Of a DNA stretch of 29,725 nucleotides, positions 16,998 to 25,302 are shown one piece after another (the stretch's first letter is position 1; each line of letters begins with the position of its first letter). The notes beneath the pieces are model-generated. The model searched no databases, was not told where the DNA came from, and saw only the letters and a program-made list of their open reading frames with translations. The DNA comes from JABSOG01 sp041583135 (GTDB taxonomy: Bacteria > Pseudomonadota > Gammaproteobacteria > Enterobacterales > Alteromonadaceae), in the NCBI GenBank assembly GCA_041583135.1, contig JBFHGJ010000067.1, positions 1 through 29,725 on the forward strand. Reading direction: 5' to 3'. A program made the translations under genes and the position numbers.

Positions 16998-19412
16998 TTA
17001 TTGGGCTTGTAGTGTCGCGCGGTTTTGCGCGATGCTTTGTCTGATATCTGCGGCGACAGCCAAGACTTCCTTTGCAGCCATTACCGGCTCATTCATCTCT
17101 TGTTTTAATGCTATCCAAAGCGGTAGGCTGTTTTGTTGCAATGCCGGGTTTTGCTCGAACAGTTCAAGCAGTTGCGGGAGTTTCTGTTTGTCGGCTGCTA
17201 GGTAGGTTACCAAGGCCAGCGCGGAAAAGCTGGGGGTGGCGTGTTTGGCTGAATTAGCAAAGACGCGGCGTAAACTGCTCATGGCTTCGGCGGCATTACC
17301 GCTTTTAAATAGCAAGATGGCGCGCTGTAACCAGCTTTCAGCAAGGTATTGCCGTAACCGGCTAGATGGCGCCTTTTTATCTTGCCACAATCCGAGCAGG
17401 TTATCCAAATGTGCCAATGCTTGGGATATTTTATTTTGCTTTTCAAATAAATAGCTTTGCATCAAGTGGGCTTTTGCAACACACAGCTGCACCTGAGGTT
17501 GTGTGTTTTGGCGCATACTTTCTATCAGCTTGTTTAAGCTCTTTAATGCATGAGAGTGTTGTTCGAGCGCAAGCCAAATTTGCCCTTGCTTGACATAAGA
17601 GCGGGCCACGACAGCTTGGATCTTGCTATCTAAGTGTTCGGCAAACTCATTGCTTAATTTTGCCAGTACGTTGACTGCTGATGCCGGTTTTTCAAGCACT
17701 TGATAACTTTGCCCCTTAAGATAAAGCGCATTGGCTCTTATCCGCTGCATGTGGGAATGATGTCCAGCTGTGGCTTTGGCAATTGCGTCGGAGTAGCACT
17801 TTGAAGCCGCCTCATATTGCTGTAACCGTTCAAAGCACAATCCCATATTGACTAAGCTCTGCGCAACCATCATTTGCACCAGCGGGTCGCTTGCTTGGCC
17901 AAAGTCTTCGCACAATTCTTGGTAACTATTGAGTGCCTTAATCGGGTTATCATCGGTCTCCAAGGCGATGGCAATGAATGCTTTGGCGATGCAGCGCAGC
18001 AGCTCAAATTGGTTGACGACAGGTTGCTCAAAGAGCTTGGTGGCACTGGATAAAAGCGCGGCCATGTTGCCGCTTTGTCTTGCCATTTCTATCGGCTGAA
18101 CGTAGTCCTCGAGCCATTGCTCATAGGTTTCCTTGTCGCCAATAGCCATTGCCAGCTTGTTGGTGTCAATCGCCTCCAGCAATGCCTGACAAAGTGTCTG
18201 TTGTGGCCATGCATTGCTTAGGGATTGGCCGGCCAAAGCGCACGCCTGGTCTGGTTCGTTTAATATGGCCTGCCTTTGCGCTGCCCAATCCTTATGTCTG
18301 TAAAAAATGCCCATAAATTGAAGTAAGGACATCAGTGCCGGTGTCTTTTCCTTGTCTGCTGAACTTAAATACCATAGCGATAGTAATGGGTCGGCGAGGC
18401 TATAGATTTTTCCTTTGCCAGTTTGACCGCCTTGTTGTTCGACAACTAAACCTTTAGAAACCAGCCGACCAAGCAAAGCGGAGGCGGCGCGCATGTCCAT
18501 TCTCGCTTTGTCGGTGATCTGTTTGGTTGTGCTTGGCTGCCATAGCTCGGCAAGCGCGAGGTAAACTTTGCGTTCTTTTGGCGCGATGGCTTTAAGCTTT
18601 AACTGGTAGCTATCGTTAAACCCATCAACCATCTTTTTAAATGGCTGTTCAATGGTGTTCATTGGTGATTGTGCCATCGCAAAAAGCGCTTTGGGCGAAT
18701 GATGGGTCAAGATCTGCAAAGGTCGAATCAACGCATGGTCGATATGGGGCAGATGACAACGCAGCAAGTGTTCGCATTGCTTCGAGCTTAAGCTCTCTAA
18801 AACGATTGACTGGTATTGTTCAAGGTGCTTTCTTGTGGTTGGTATCAGCTTCGCCAGTGGTGTCCTCGCGCTGGCAAGTAGACTAAATTGACCGCTTTTT
18901 AATTGTTCATCGAGCGAAGCAATAAACTCGCTTCCGCCATCTTTTAACAGCTCAGGCAAGTTGTCGATACACAGTAACAAAGGTTGCTGTGAGGTATTTA
19001 ACTGTGACAATAAGTCAATGACTTGTTCAATTATCCGCGCATCGTCTAGCTCATGTTGGAGTGTTTGCAAGGTGGCTTTGAGCGTTTCGGCGAGCGGGCT
19101 GGCTTGCGCGCAATGGCGACGGCTGCATTGTAACAGCACTTCCAACAGCAAATCCGCAAGACAGAGGATATTGCTGCTTTGACCATCGATAAAAATGCTC
19201 CAATGTCTGTGTTGGTGTATCATTTTTATCAGGTAGCTTTTGCCGCAACCGCGAGCACCTTCAATTAGCAAAGGCTGAAGCTGGTTTGCCTTCAGTTGAA
19301 ATAAGATCTCATCGTAGGCATTTTGATGCAGGCAATCGTCTGGCTGCTGGGCGCTTTGCTCGCGCGTAGTCGATTGTCGGTGTATTTGATCAGAGGTGTC
19401 GATGTTCGCCAT
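16998..19412 (-). CDS. P-loop ATPase with winged helix and TPR-like repeats
   Basis: An 804-residue multidomain protein resembling the AAA/STAND ATPases of the ATPase_2 type; the specific function is unknown. The Walker A is GARGCGKS (52-59), the Walker B LLLCID (145-150) and a sensor-like SLLASAR lies at 178-184. A winged-helix segment covers about 279-345 and ends in the characteristic IYSLADPLLSLWYL. From about 430 to the end, repeated helix pairs such as YEAASKCYSDAIAKA and HALKSLNKLIESM look like degenerate TPR units. No LuxR-type DNA-binding domain or effector domain (nuclease, TIR, protease, membrane segment) is visible, which argues against a classic MalT or Avs protein. The ATG has AAGG five bases upstream. 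A 22-bp palindrome precedes the gene. Confidence 0.82.
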   Translation of the reverse strand: MANIDTSDQIHRQSTTREQSAQQPDDCLHQNAYDEILFQLKANQLQPLLIEGARGCGKSYLIKMIHQHRHWSIFIDGQSSNILCLADLLLEVLLQCSRRHCAQASPLAETLKATLQTLQHELDDARIIEQVIDLLSQLNTSQQPLLLCIDNLPELLKDGGSEFIASLDEQLKSGQFSLLASARTPLAKLIPTTRKHLEQYQSIVLESLSSKQCEHLLRCHLPHIDHALIRPLQILTHHSPKALFAMAQSPMNTIEQPFKKMVDGFNDSYQLKLKAIAPKERKVYLALAELWQPSTTKQITDKARMDMRAASALLGRLVSKGLVVEQQGGQTGKGKIYSLADPLLSLWYLSSADKEKTPALMSLLQFMGIFYRHKDWAAQRQAILNEPDQACALAGQSLSNAWPQQTLCQALLEAIDTNKLAMAIGDKETYEQWLEDYVQPIEMARQSGNMAALLSSATKLFEQPVVNQFELLRCIAKAFIAIALETDDNPIKALNSYQELCEDFGQASDPLVQMMVAQSLVNMGLCFERLQQYEAASKCYSDAIAKATAGHHSHMQRIRANALYLKGQSYQVLEKPASAVNVLAKLSNEFAEHLDSKIQAVVARSYVKQGQIWLALEQHSHALKSLNKLIESMRQNTQPQVQLCVAKAHLMQSYLFEKQNKISQALAHLDNLLGLWQDKKAPSSRLRQYLAESWLQRAILLFKSGNAAEAMSSLRRVFANSAKHATPSFSALALVTYLAADKQKLPQLLELFEQNPALQQNSLPLWIALKQEMNEPVMAAKEVLAVAADIRQSIAQNRATLQAQ

Positions 19413-19433
19413 GCTTACCTTAGGGAGTCAGAT

Positions 19434-19455
19434 GGTTCAACAACTTTGTTGAACC
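19434..19455 (-). promoter_or_regulatory. Perfect 22-bp palindrome upstream of the ATPase gene
   Basis: The arms GGTTCAACAA and TTGTTGAACC are perfect reverse complements around CT, centred 33 bases before the ATPase start codon. It could be a repressor operator or, in RNA, a ten-pair hairpin in the 5' leader close to the ribosome site. No regulator gene is adjacent that would identify the binder. Confidence 0.55.
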
Positions 19456-19584
19456 AGCCAACGATAAAGTCTGTCGCAGAGGTTGTCAATTGTAAACCGG
19501 CCAAAGCCAGCAGTTGCAAAACGGCTGACAGGCGATTTTCTTGACGCTTTGCGAAACGAGACAGCGCAATTACAAACATTTCTC

Positions 19585-19613
19585 TTGGTAAAAGCGGCCT
19601 TAGACGGGATAAT
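19585..19613 (+). promoter_or_regulatory. Candidate promoter of the MFS pump gene
   Basis: TTGGTA (19585-19590) and GATAAT (19608-19613) are separated by 17 bases and match four and five of the six consensus positions. The start codon lies about 30 bases downstream, after a strong AAGGAG. Confidence 0.5.
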
Positions 19614-19642
19614 ACAGAGCCGTTTTGAAGGAGTCTTGTTTG

Positions 19643-20854
19643 GTGAGTCAGCAAAGTTCGACCCTATCTTCTGAGTCCAACGTGCGTTTTTTCCTGCCGC
19701 TGCTCTCGGCTATCATTGCGATTACGCCTTTTGCAATTGATACCTACCTACCGGCAATGAAACAAATTGCCGACTATCTCAATACCGATATGAGCGCGAT
19801 GCAGCTATCGGTCAGTCTGTTTTTGGGCGGCTATGCCTTAGGACTTTTGCTGTTTGGCGCGTTAGCCGATGCCATTGGGCGACGACCAGTTATGCTCTTT
19901 GGATTGGCCGGTTATGGCTTGTGTTCCTTGGGATTGGCCTATAGTGAATCTATATTCAGTTTTTTATTGCTACGGCTATTGCAAGCTGTCATCGGCGCTG
20001 CGGCAACGGTGCCAGTGGCTGGATACGTTAAGTCGATTTATGGCGACAACATGGCAAAGGGCATGTCCTATGTCAGTATGATTTTGATGGCAGCGCCAAT
20101 GATTGCGCCGACAGTCGGCGTGTTGTTAATGGGGCTCGGACATTGGCATTTTATCTTTTACGCCATGTGCGGCTATGCGCTGGTGGTGTTTTTGCTGGCC
20201 TTCATCAAGCTACCGAAAGTACCGGCTAAGCCGTTAGAACATAGCCTGTTGTATACCTTATTTCACTCATACAAGGTGGTACTCGGGGAAAAGGCTGTAC
20301 GGCGCAATATTTTTATTGTCGGCTTGGCCACCTTGCCGTTTTTTGGCTATCTCACCACGGTGTCGTTTATTTATTTGGAATATTATGGCGTTAGCGAACA
20401 GATGTTTGGTATTTTGTTTGCCGTCAATATTTGTGGTTTTCTTATTGGCAGTTTTAGTAATACCAGGTTAGTGCCGCGCCACGGCTCGGCAGCCTTGGTC
20501 AAGGTTGGGTTGGTGCTGATCATCTGCTTTGGTTTGGCTTTGTTTTTGGTTAACCTATGGCAATGGCATTTGTATTGGACTGTGGGGTTGTTGAGCTGCT
20601 TTTTGGCGTCGATTGTGATTTTTAGCAGCAATAACGATGCGCTGATTGTACTGCACTTTAAAGAACAAACCGGCACTGCGACGGGGGTTATCGGCGTATT
20701 GCGTTTTGGTAGTGGCGCAGTCGCAGGACCTATCTTGGCTGTGCTACATGATGGTACGCCAATGGCATTTTGTTATTTGCTTTTAGGGGCTATCGGCGGT
20801 TGTGTGCTGTTGATGGCGCTGCCTAAGGATAAAAGACAGCAAAATTACCAATAA
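19643..20854 (+). CDS. MFS drug efflux transporter, Bcr/CflA family
   Basis: A 12-helix drug:proton antiporter of the DHA1 group located in the inner membrane; relatives export bicyclomycin, chloramphenicol or other drugs. The 403 residues show the Bcr/CflA signature DTYLPAM at the end of helix 1 (33-39) and motif A, GALADAIGRR (72-81), between helices 2 and 3. The start is uncertain. AAGGAG at 19628-19633 can serve either a TTG at 19640 or the GTG at 19643; I chose GTG as the more common start. The substrate cannot be told from sequence. It is divergent from the ATPase gene, and the two share a 230-base regulatory gap. Confidence 0.9.
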   Translation: MSQQSSTLSSESNVRFFLPLLSAIIAITPFAIDTYLPAMKQIADYLNTDMSAMQLSVSLFLGGYALGLLLFGALADAIGRRPVMLFGLAGYGLCSLGLAYSESIFSFLLLRLLQAVIGAAATVPVAGYVKSIYGDNMAKGMSYVSMILMAAPMIAPTVGVLLMGLGHWHFIFYAMCGYALVVFLLAFIKLPKVPAKPLEHSLLYTLFHSYKVVLGEKAVRRNIFIVGLATLPFFGYLTTVSFIYLEYYGVSEQMFGILFAVNICGFLIGSFSNTRLVPRHGSAALVKVGLVLIICFGLALFLVNLWQWHLYWTVGLLSCFLASIVIFSSNNDALIVLHFKEQTGTATGVIGVLRFGSGAVAGPILAVLHDGTPMAFCYLLLGAIGGCVLLMALPKDKRQQNYQ

Positions 20855-20863
20855 GCGGATTGC

Positions 20864-20912
20864 CTTTTGTTTTTTAAACCGATACTATCGCCGCTTCGAA
20901 TAAAAACAAAAG
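20864..20912. repeat. AT-rich inverted repeat between the MFS and M23 genes
   Basis: CTTTTGTTTTT (20864-20874) and AAAAACAAAAG (20902-20912) are perfect 11-base inverted arms with a 27-base loop. The second arm overlaps the purine-rich ribosome region of the M23 gene, so folding could hide it. The stem is AT-only apart from two pairs. Confidence 0.4.
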
Positions 20913-20922
20913 AAATTCATAC

Positions 20923-21711
20923 ATGTCTCGTTATGGCTCAATTAAGCCCATCGCCGTTGTTTTGGCGGGGATGATTTCTTTACTCCTTGCTTTCCAATCG
21001 CATAGTATCAGGCAGGTTACAATCGTTTGTAAGAGCTATACCATTACCTCAAGTGATGGTTACTCATGGTCTGGCAGTAACTGCTGGGAGGAATATACTG
21101 AAACTGGCTCTGGTGGCGGTGGTTCATCCTATCCTGATGGCGGTGGCTCTGGTGGTAGTGGGGATTATTCCGGCACGCCTACAGACCAAGATGGCGATAA
21201 TGCCATTGATTGTTGGAAGGATACAACAGAAACTGGGGACTATGTGTTGGATGAAAGAGATGATTTTGGCCCTAGAACCTTAAATGGCGTGACTAAACCG
21301 CATAATGGAATAGATATCGCTGCCACTCATGGGACGGTAATATATTCGCCTGCATACGGTATTGTTGAAGAGGCTGTGCAATTGGAAAGTCTAGGGGGAG
21401 CTAATGGTGCATTTGTTAGGGTGAACTTTACTAGAGGTGGTATTCGTTATCAGGCAGTAATGATCCACATGAAAGAGAATTCCATTGTTGTTGATGTTGG
21501 TGATCTGGTCGTTCCTGGACAAGCTATAGGTCAAGTCAACAGTACAGGGAGTAGTACGGGAAATCATCTCCATTTACAAATTTATGAGTTTATAGCGCAG
21601 CCCAGTGAACCTACTATGCCCGGCGATAAGCCCACTCAACCCACATATACAGCAAATCCAATAGACCCATTGTCAATTTTGGGGGATGAATCATGTCAAA
21701 AACAACATTAA
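20923..21711 (+). CDS. Secreted M23-family metallopeptidase (LytM-like)
   Basis: A 262-residue zinc peptidase predicted to cut peptide cross-links of peptidoglycan or other glycine-containing peptides. An N-terminal hydrophobic stretch (about 9-25) predicts export. A low-complexity Gly/Ser linker (about 62-83) separates a short N-terminal module from the catalytic domain. The M23 signature is complete: H127 and D131 (HNGID), H182 (MIHM) and H215/H217 (HLHL). The motif CW-x3-TETG occurs twice (54-62 and 97-105), each in front of a domain boundary, and QDGDNAID near 89-96 looks like a calcium loop. The end overlaps the next gene by 19 bases. The base composition is visibly more AT-rich than the housekeeping genes around it, suggesting acquisition by transfer. 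Confidence 0.88.
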   Translation: MSRYGSIKPIAVVLAGMISLLLAFQSHSIRQVTIVCKSYTITSSDGYSWSGSNCWEEYTETGSGGGGSSYPDGGGSGGSGDYSGTPTDQDGDNAIDCWKDTTETGDYVLDERDDFGPRTLNGVTKPHNGIDIAATHGTVIYSPAYGIVEEAVQLESLGGANGAFVRVNFTRGGIRYQAVMIHMKENSIVVDVGDLVVPGQAIGQVNSTGSSTGNHLHLQIYEFIAQPSEPTMPGDKPTQPTYTANPIDPLSILGDESCQKQH

Positions 21712-22817
21712 AAATTAGGTTAAGTACGATTAAATTGAGCACCAAGCTATTATTGCTAACGCTATTAATGTCATTTAACGTCCTCTCTAATAGCCTTCGG
21801 CATGAGTTTGATGATGGAGTGATGTATTCAAAGTTGATCAAAGGGGTTGGTCATTGGGCTTTAGTCAAAGAAAATAATGATTATCGCTATGAGGTTTACG
21901 ACCAAGCCGGCCATTTGAAATTTAAGCATCGGTTGCCTTGGCAGCCTACTCATCAAAGTGTTGCAAATAATAGTGGAATAAATTTAGTTGGCCACTTAAA
22001 GCGTAATGGGCATCAAGGCACCGATGAGTTGCTGGTGTTTGATGACACGGGCCTTGTTAAGGCCTTTAAAGGAGTCATCGATTTTGAGTTAATTTCTGAC
22101 ACTGGCGCTTTTTACCTTATCAAAGACAAAGATAAACTGCATGAGCTAGTGGTTTTTGATGACAAACTACAGTCGATTAATGCCAAAATGTTTTCGCCTA
22201 ACTTTGATGATCATTTGTATTTGTCTCTTTCGCCAAATGGCGCGCGGTTATCACTCAGCTCGCCCGGTCGTGATATATCTTCCTCGGCAACTGAAAAGGT
22301 ATATTCTGGCGAGAATTATGAACAGTTTTTAGAGTGGAACTTTGGCGGCTTGCCGATTTTTGTGGTTAATCAGCTTGCTGGTGGTGTAAGTACTTTTCAT
22401 GTTAACGACAAGCTATTGGCTTTTAAAGGGCATAAGAAGCTATGGGAGTTCCCACCACTAGGCAGACGTTTTATGGTTGATGAGGTTAGAACGCCTCAAA
22501 GTGGTAAATATATAGGACTTAAAGACCTACAGCGCCGTGAGTTTGTGGTATTTACTCATGATGGCAAGTTGGTGTTTGATAGCAAAGACTTCAATGGCCT
22601 TGAGTATTTAAAAGATAAGAAGAGCGGTTTTCACTTTAGCTTTAAAGGTGATGATTTAATCATCCACAGCGATAAGAATAACCTCTACGATATTATTGAC
22701 TTAGAGACTGGTGAACGGGTTAAAAAGTTATGGCTTGGTGATGAGAAGGTGTTTGATATTGATAAAGGACATCGCCTTGTTTTAACCAATGGTAAAATAA
22801 AGCAAATCAAGCACTAG
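21693..22817 (+). CDS. Predicted secreted propeller-like protein paired with the M23 peptidase
   Basis: A 374-residue protein that I cannot place in a named family. A signal peptide is likely (hydrophobic core about 18-31). The mature part has irregular repeats of the form hydrophobic strand, V-[FY]-D, turn with glycine, hydrophobic strand. Examples lie near residues 66-79, 113-126, 151-163, 283-296 and 331-344, which suggests a beta-propeller or similar all-beta fold. No catalytic motif is evident. It overlaps the M23 gene by 19 bases and has its own GGGGGAT ribosome site, so the two are translationally coupled and probably act together. The gene is AT-rich: I hand-counted 22 G/C in the 60 bases from 22141, against 29 in the 60 bases from 7081 in fadA. 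Confidence 0.7.
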   Translation: MSKTTLKIRLSTIKLSTKLLLLTLLMSFNVLSNSLRHEFDDGVMYSKLIKGVGHWALVKENNDYRYEVYDQAGHLKFKHRLPWQPTHQSVANNSGINLVGHLKRNGHQGTDELLVFDDTGLVKAFKGVIDFELISDTGAFYLIKDKDKLHELVVFDDKLQSINAKMFSPNFDDHLYLSLSPNGARLSLSSPGRDISSSATEKVYSGENYEQFLEWNFGGLPIFVVNQLAGGVSTFHVNDKLLAFKGHKKLWEFPPLGRRFMVDEVRTPQSGKYIGLKDLQRREFVVFTHDGKLVFDSKDFNGLEYLKDKKSGFHFSFKGDDLIIHSDKNNLYDIIDLETGERVKKLWLGDEKVFDIDKGHRLVLTNGKIKQIKH

Positions 22818-22823
22818 GTTGAG

Positions 22824-25205
22824 TTAAAATAACCCCATTTGCGCATTAATCAGCTGCTCAAACGACAATCCAACAAAAGGCAATATGGCATCGGCAACGG
22901 GCTGGAGCTGTTTTTCGATATAGTGTTCATAATCTAACGGGTTTTGTCTGTATTCAACGGGCTCGGGGCCTGCGACGGTCATGACGTAGGAGATCCAACC
23001 TTTGTGTTGATACTGCAACGGCTTTCCTTCGCGTTTGTTGTGCTCATCGGCAATGCGAGCTGCTCTGACATGAGGCGGCACATTTTTAATGTAATCACCA
23101 AGTTTGCGTCTTAAGCGCTTGCGATAGACCAGTAAGTGGTCTTTTTCGCCGTTTCTGGTTTGTGTGACGATGGTTTTGATGTACTCGGAAGGGTCGCGGT
23201 CGTGAAAAACACATTCGAACAATTCGGTTTGAAACGATTTGGCCAACTCGGTCCAGTCGGTGCGTACGGTCTCTAGCCCCTTAAACACCAGTTTGTCGCC
23301 GTCTTTGCCTTTGATAAGCCCGGCATAGCGCTTTTTACTGCCCACTTCCGATCCGCGAATGGTAGGCATCAAAAAACGGCTAAAGTGGGTTTCAAATTCA
23401 AGTTCAAGGTGACACTCCAACTCAAAGTGTTGTTCAAGTCTTTGCTGCCATTTTTGGTTGATGTCTTGGGCTAGAGCTTTGCCGATGTCGTTTGCTTGCT
23501 CTGGAGAGTATTGACCATTAAGCCAGATAAATGTTGAGTCGGTGTCGCCATAAATCACCTCGTAGCCCGCCGCTTCTATCCATTTTGCCGTCTGTTGCAT
23601 GATCTCATGGCCGCGCAAAGTGATGGAACTGGCAAGGCGGGTATCGTAAAAGCGGCAGCCACCGGAGCCTAAAATACCGTAAAAGGAGTTCATGAGGATC
23701 TTAATCGCTTGCGAGCGAGCGGCGTCTTTGAGCTTTTTGGCTTCATCGCGCTGGTGCCACAATTCGGTGATGATCTGCGGCAAAAAATGTTTATCGCGGC
23801 TGAAATAAGCCTCTTTAAAGCCGGGGATGGCGCTGTTGGGCTCAAGCAGACCTTCGACCAAACCCATCGGGTCGATTTTAAAGGTGCGAATGATTGAGGG
23901 ATACAGACTCTTAAAATCCAGCACCAGCACATTATCGTACAACCCGGGCTTGGAGTTCATCACGTAACCGCCGGGGCTGGCTAAGCCGCCGCCGTGCGGT
24001 AAATTTGGCGCGACGTACCCGGCGCGATGAAGCTTTGGTAAATAAAGGTTGGTAAAGGCTGCTACCGAGCCGCCGATACGGTCTAATTCCAGTCCGGTCA
24101 ATTGGCTACGCAGTACCATAAAGTCGAGCACTTTGGTGTGTTCGAAAATATCCCAAACCAGTACACAATCTTCTAGATTATAGGCCGCCAGCTTTTGCTT
24201 GTTGTGATGAAAGTCATCGCTGATGGTTTCGACGCGATTATCGACATCATCGGTTTTTTTACCGCGACCGAGTAGGGTTTGGCTGACATTCTCCAAGCTG
24301 AAACTGGGAAAATTGTAGGTGGCGGTTTTAAGGGCATCGATGCCGTCTATCACGACACGGCCGGGTATGGTGACAAAGCCTTGGTTGGTTTCACCTCGGC
24401 TATCACGCCAATGGGTCACGGCTCCTGCGCGGCCAAGGTTGAGCTTCATATGGTGGAGTGTGGCGCGCTCAAGTAATAATTTAAAGTCAAAGTTGATGAC
24501 GTTCCAGCCGATGATGATATCCGGGTCGGTGGCGCGAATGGTATGTTCTAGGGCATTGAGTAACGCCGCCTCATTGCTGACCCACTCTATCCAATCCGGG
24601 GCGTCTTGCTCAGTTTCGCCTATCATGATCACTTGTTCGAAAGGCAGGCCACGTACTTTACCGTATAGACCGATGGAATACAGCTCGCCACGAATCGAAC
24701 ACTCAATATCTAACGACAGTACCGACAGCGCCGGACGATAGTCGCAAGGGCGTATTTTGACGTGGGTGTATTCGGTGTGCTTTGGCAGGTATTTGGCATT
24801 GCCGATAAACTCCACGCTGCCGTAGACAAAGCGCTCCATCAAAAAACGTTCTTGCAGACGAAAGTCGTTCTCATACATGGTGATGTGATGGGCCTGCAAC
24901 AGTTCTTTGGCGTTATAAAAACTGTGCATTGAATCAAAATACAATCCGGCAACCGGCTGTTGCTCAAAGGTTTTAAGCCCCAATGGTTTGAGCCGGTAGT
25001 GCATATGATGGCTGTCTAATGTGTGCTCTGTTGCCTGGATATCTGCTTGGGCGATAAAAAACACCGGCAATTCACCGGCAATGGTGAGCTTTGCCGGACC
25101 ATCGTCGGTCGCCAACCAGAGGATGATTTCGGTTTGGTTATGGTGATCCCGGCTGTGGCGAGTGAGTAAAAAACCCTGCCGGATAGGGCTTGTCTGCGAG
25201 TTCAT
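22824..25205 (-). CDS. polB: DNA polymerase II
   Basis: A family B repair polymerase with proofreading, used for replication restart and lesion bypass. Its 793 residues compare with 783 in E. coli. The exonuclease motifs are intact: ExoI LDIEC with D166/E168, ExoII NVINFDF with D240 and ExoIII YNLEDC with D346. The polymerase motifs are DFKSLYPSI (430-438), KILMNSFYG (502-510) and YGDTDST (552-558) with the catalytic aspartates D554 and D556. It converges with the propeller-like gene, with six bases between the stops. The 97-base gap to the divergent deaminase gene contains no sequence of the CTGT-N8-ACAG LexA form, so SOS control as in E. coli is not apparent. Confidence 0.96.
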   Translation of the reverse strand: MNSQTSPIRQGFLLTRHSRDHHNQTEIILWLATDDGPAKLTIAGELPVFFIAQADIQATEHTLDSHHMHYRLKPLGLKTFEQQPVAGLYFDSMHSFYNAKELLQAHHITMYENDFRLQERFLMERFVYGSVEFIGNAKYLPKHTEYTHVKIRPCDYRPALSVLSLDIECSIRGELYSIGLYGKVRGLPFEQVIMIGETEQDAPDWIEWVSNEAALLNALEHTIRATDPDIIIGWNVINFDFKLLLERATLHHMKLNLGRAGAVTHWRDSRGETNQGFVTIPGRVVIDGIDALKTATYNFPSFSLENVSQTLLGRGKKTDDVDNRVETISDDFHHNKQKLAAYNLEDCVLVWDIFEHTKVLDFMVLRSQLTGLELDRIGGSVAAFTNLYLPKLHRAGYVAPNLPHGGGLASPGGYVMNSKPGLYDNVLVLDFKSLYPSIIRTFKIDPMGLVEGLLEPNSAIPGFKEAYFSRDKHFLPQIITELWHQRDEAKKLKDAARSQAIKILMNSFYGILGSGGCRFYDTRLASSITLRGHEIMQQTAKWIEAAGYEVIYGDTDSTFIWLNGQYSPEQANDIGKALAQDINQKWQQRLEQHFELECHLELEFETHFSRFLMPTIRGSEVGSKKRYAGLIKGKDGDKLVFKGLETVRTDWTELAKSFQTELFECVFHDRDPSEYIKTIVTQTRNGEKDHLLVYRKRLRRKLGDYIKNVPPHVRAARIADEHNKREGKPLQYQHKGWISYVMTVAGPEPVEYRQNPLDYEHYIEKQLQPVADAILPFVGLSFEQLINAQMGLF

Positions 25206-25249
25206 CGCGCCATTTTAACGGAAAAATTGAAATTTTCCCTTCGATTTTT

Positions 25250-25268
25250 ATTTTGATTCAGTCAAAAT
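25250..25268. promoter_or_regulatory. Operator-like palindrome in the polB / deaminase divergent gap
   Basis: ATTTTGA (25250-25256) and TCAAAAT (25262-25268) are perfect inverted arms around five bases, 34 bases before the deaminase start. A second, weaker pair, GGAAAA/TTTTCC (25220-25238), lies closer to polB. Either could be a regulator site; none matches a known consensus that I can name. Confidence 0.4.
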
Positions 25269-25302
25269 GGCTTTACCACTGAACTTTTAAGGCAAAAAGC
25301 AA

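Noticed and set aside
16998..19412. Calling the ATPase a MalT-like LuxR regulator or an Avs-type antiphage protein
   Set aside because: No C-terminal LuxR helix-turn-helix and no effector domain could be found by reading the protein.
19415..19579. A 54-residue leftward frame (start at 19579) whose stop lies two bases before the ATPase start codon
   Set aside because: The spacing looks operon-like, but its ribosome site is too close to the start, it overlaps the divergent gap and promoter of the MFS gene, contains the palindrome, and resembles no family.
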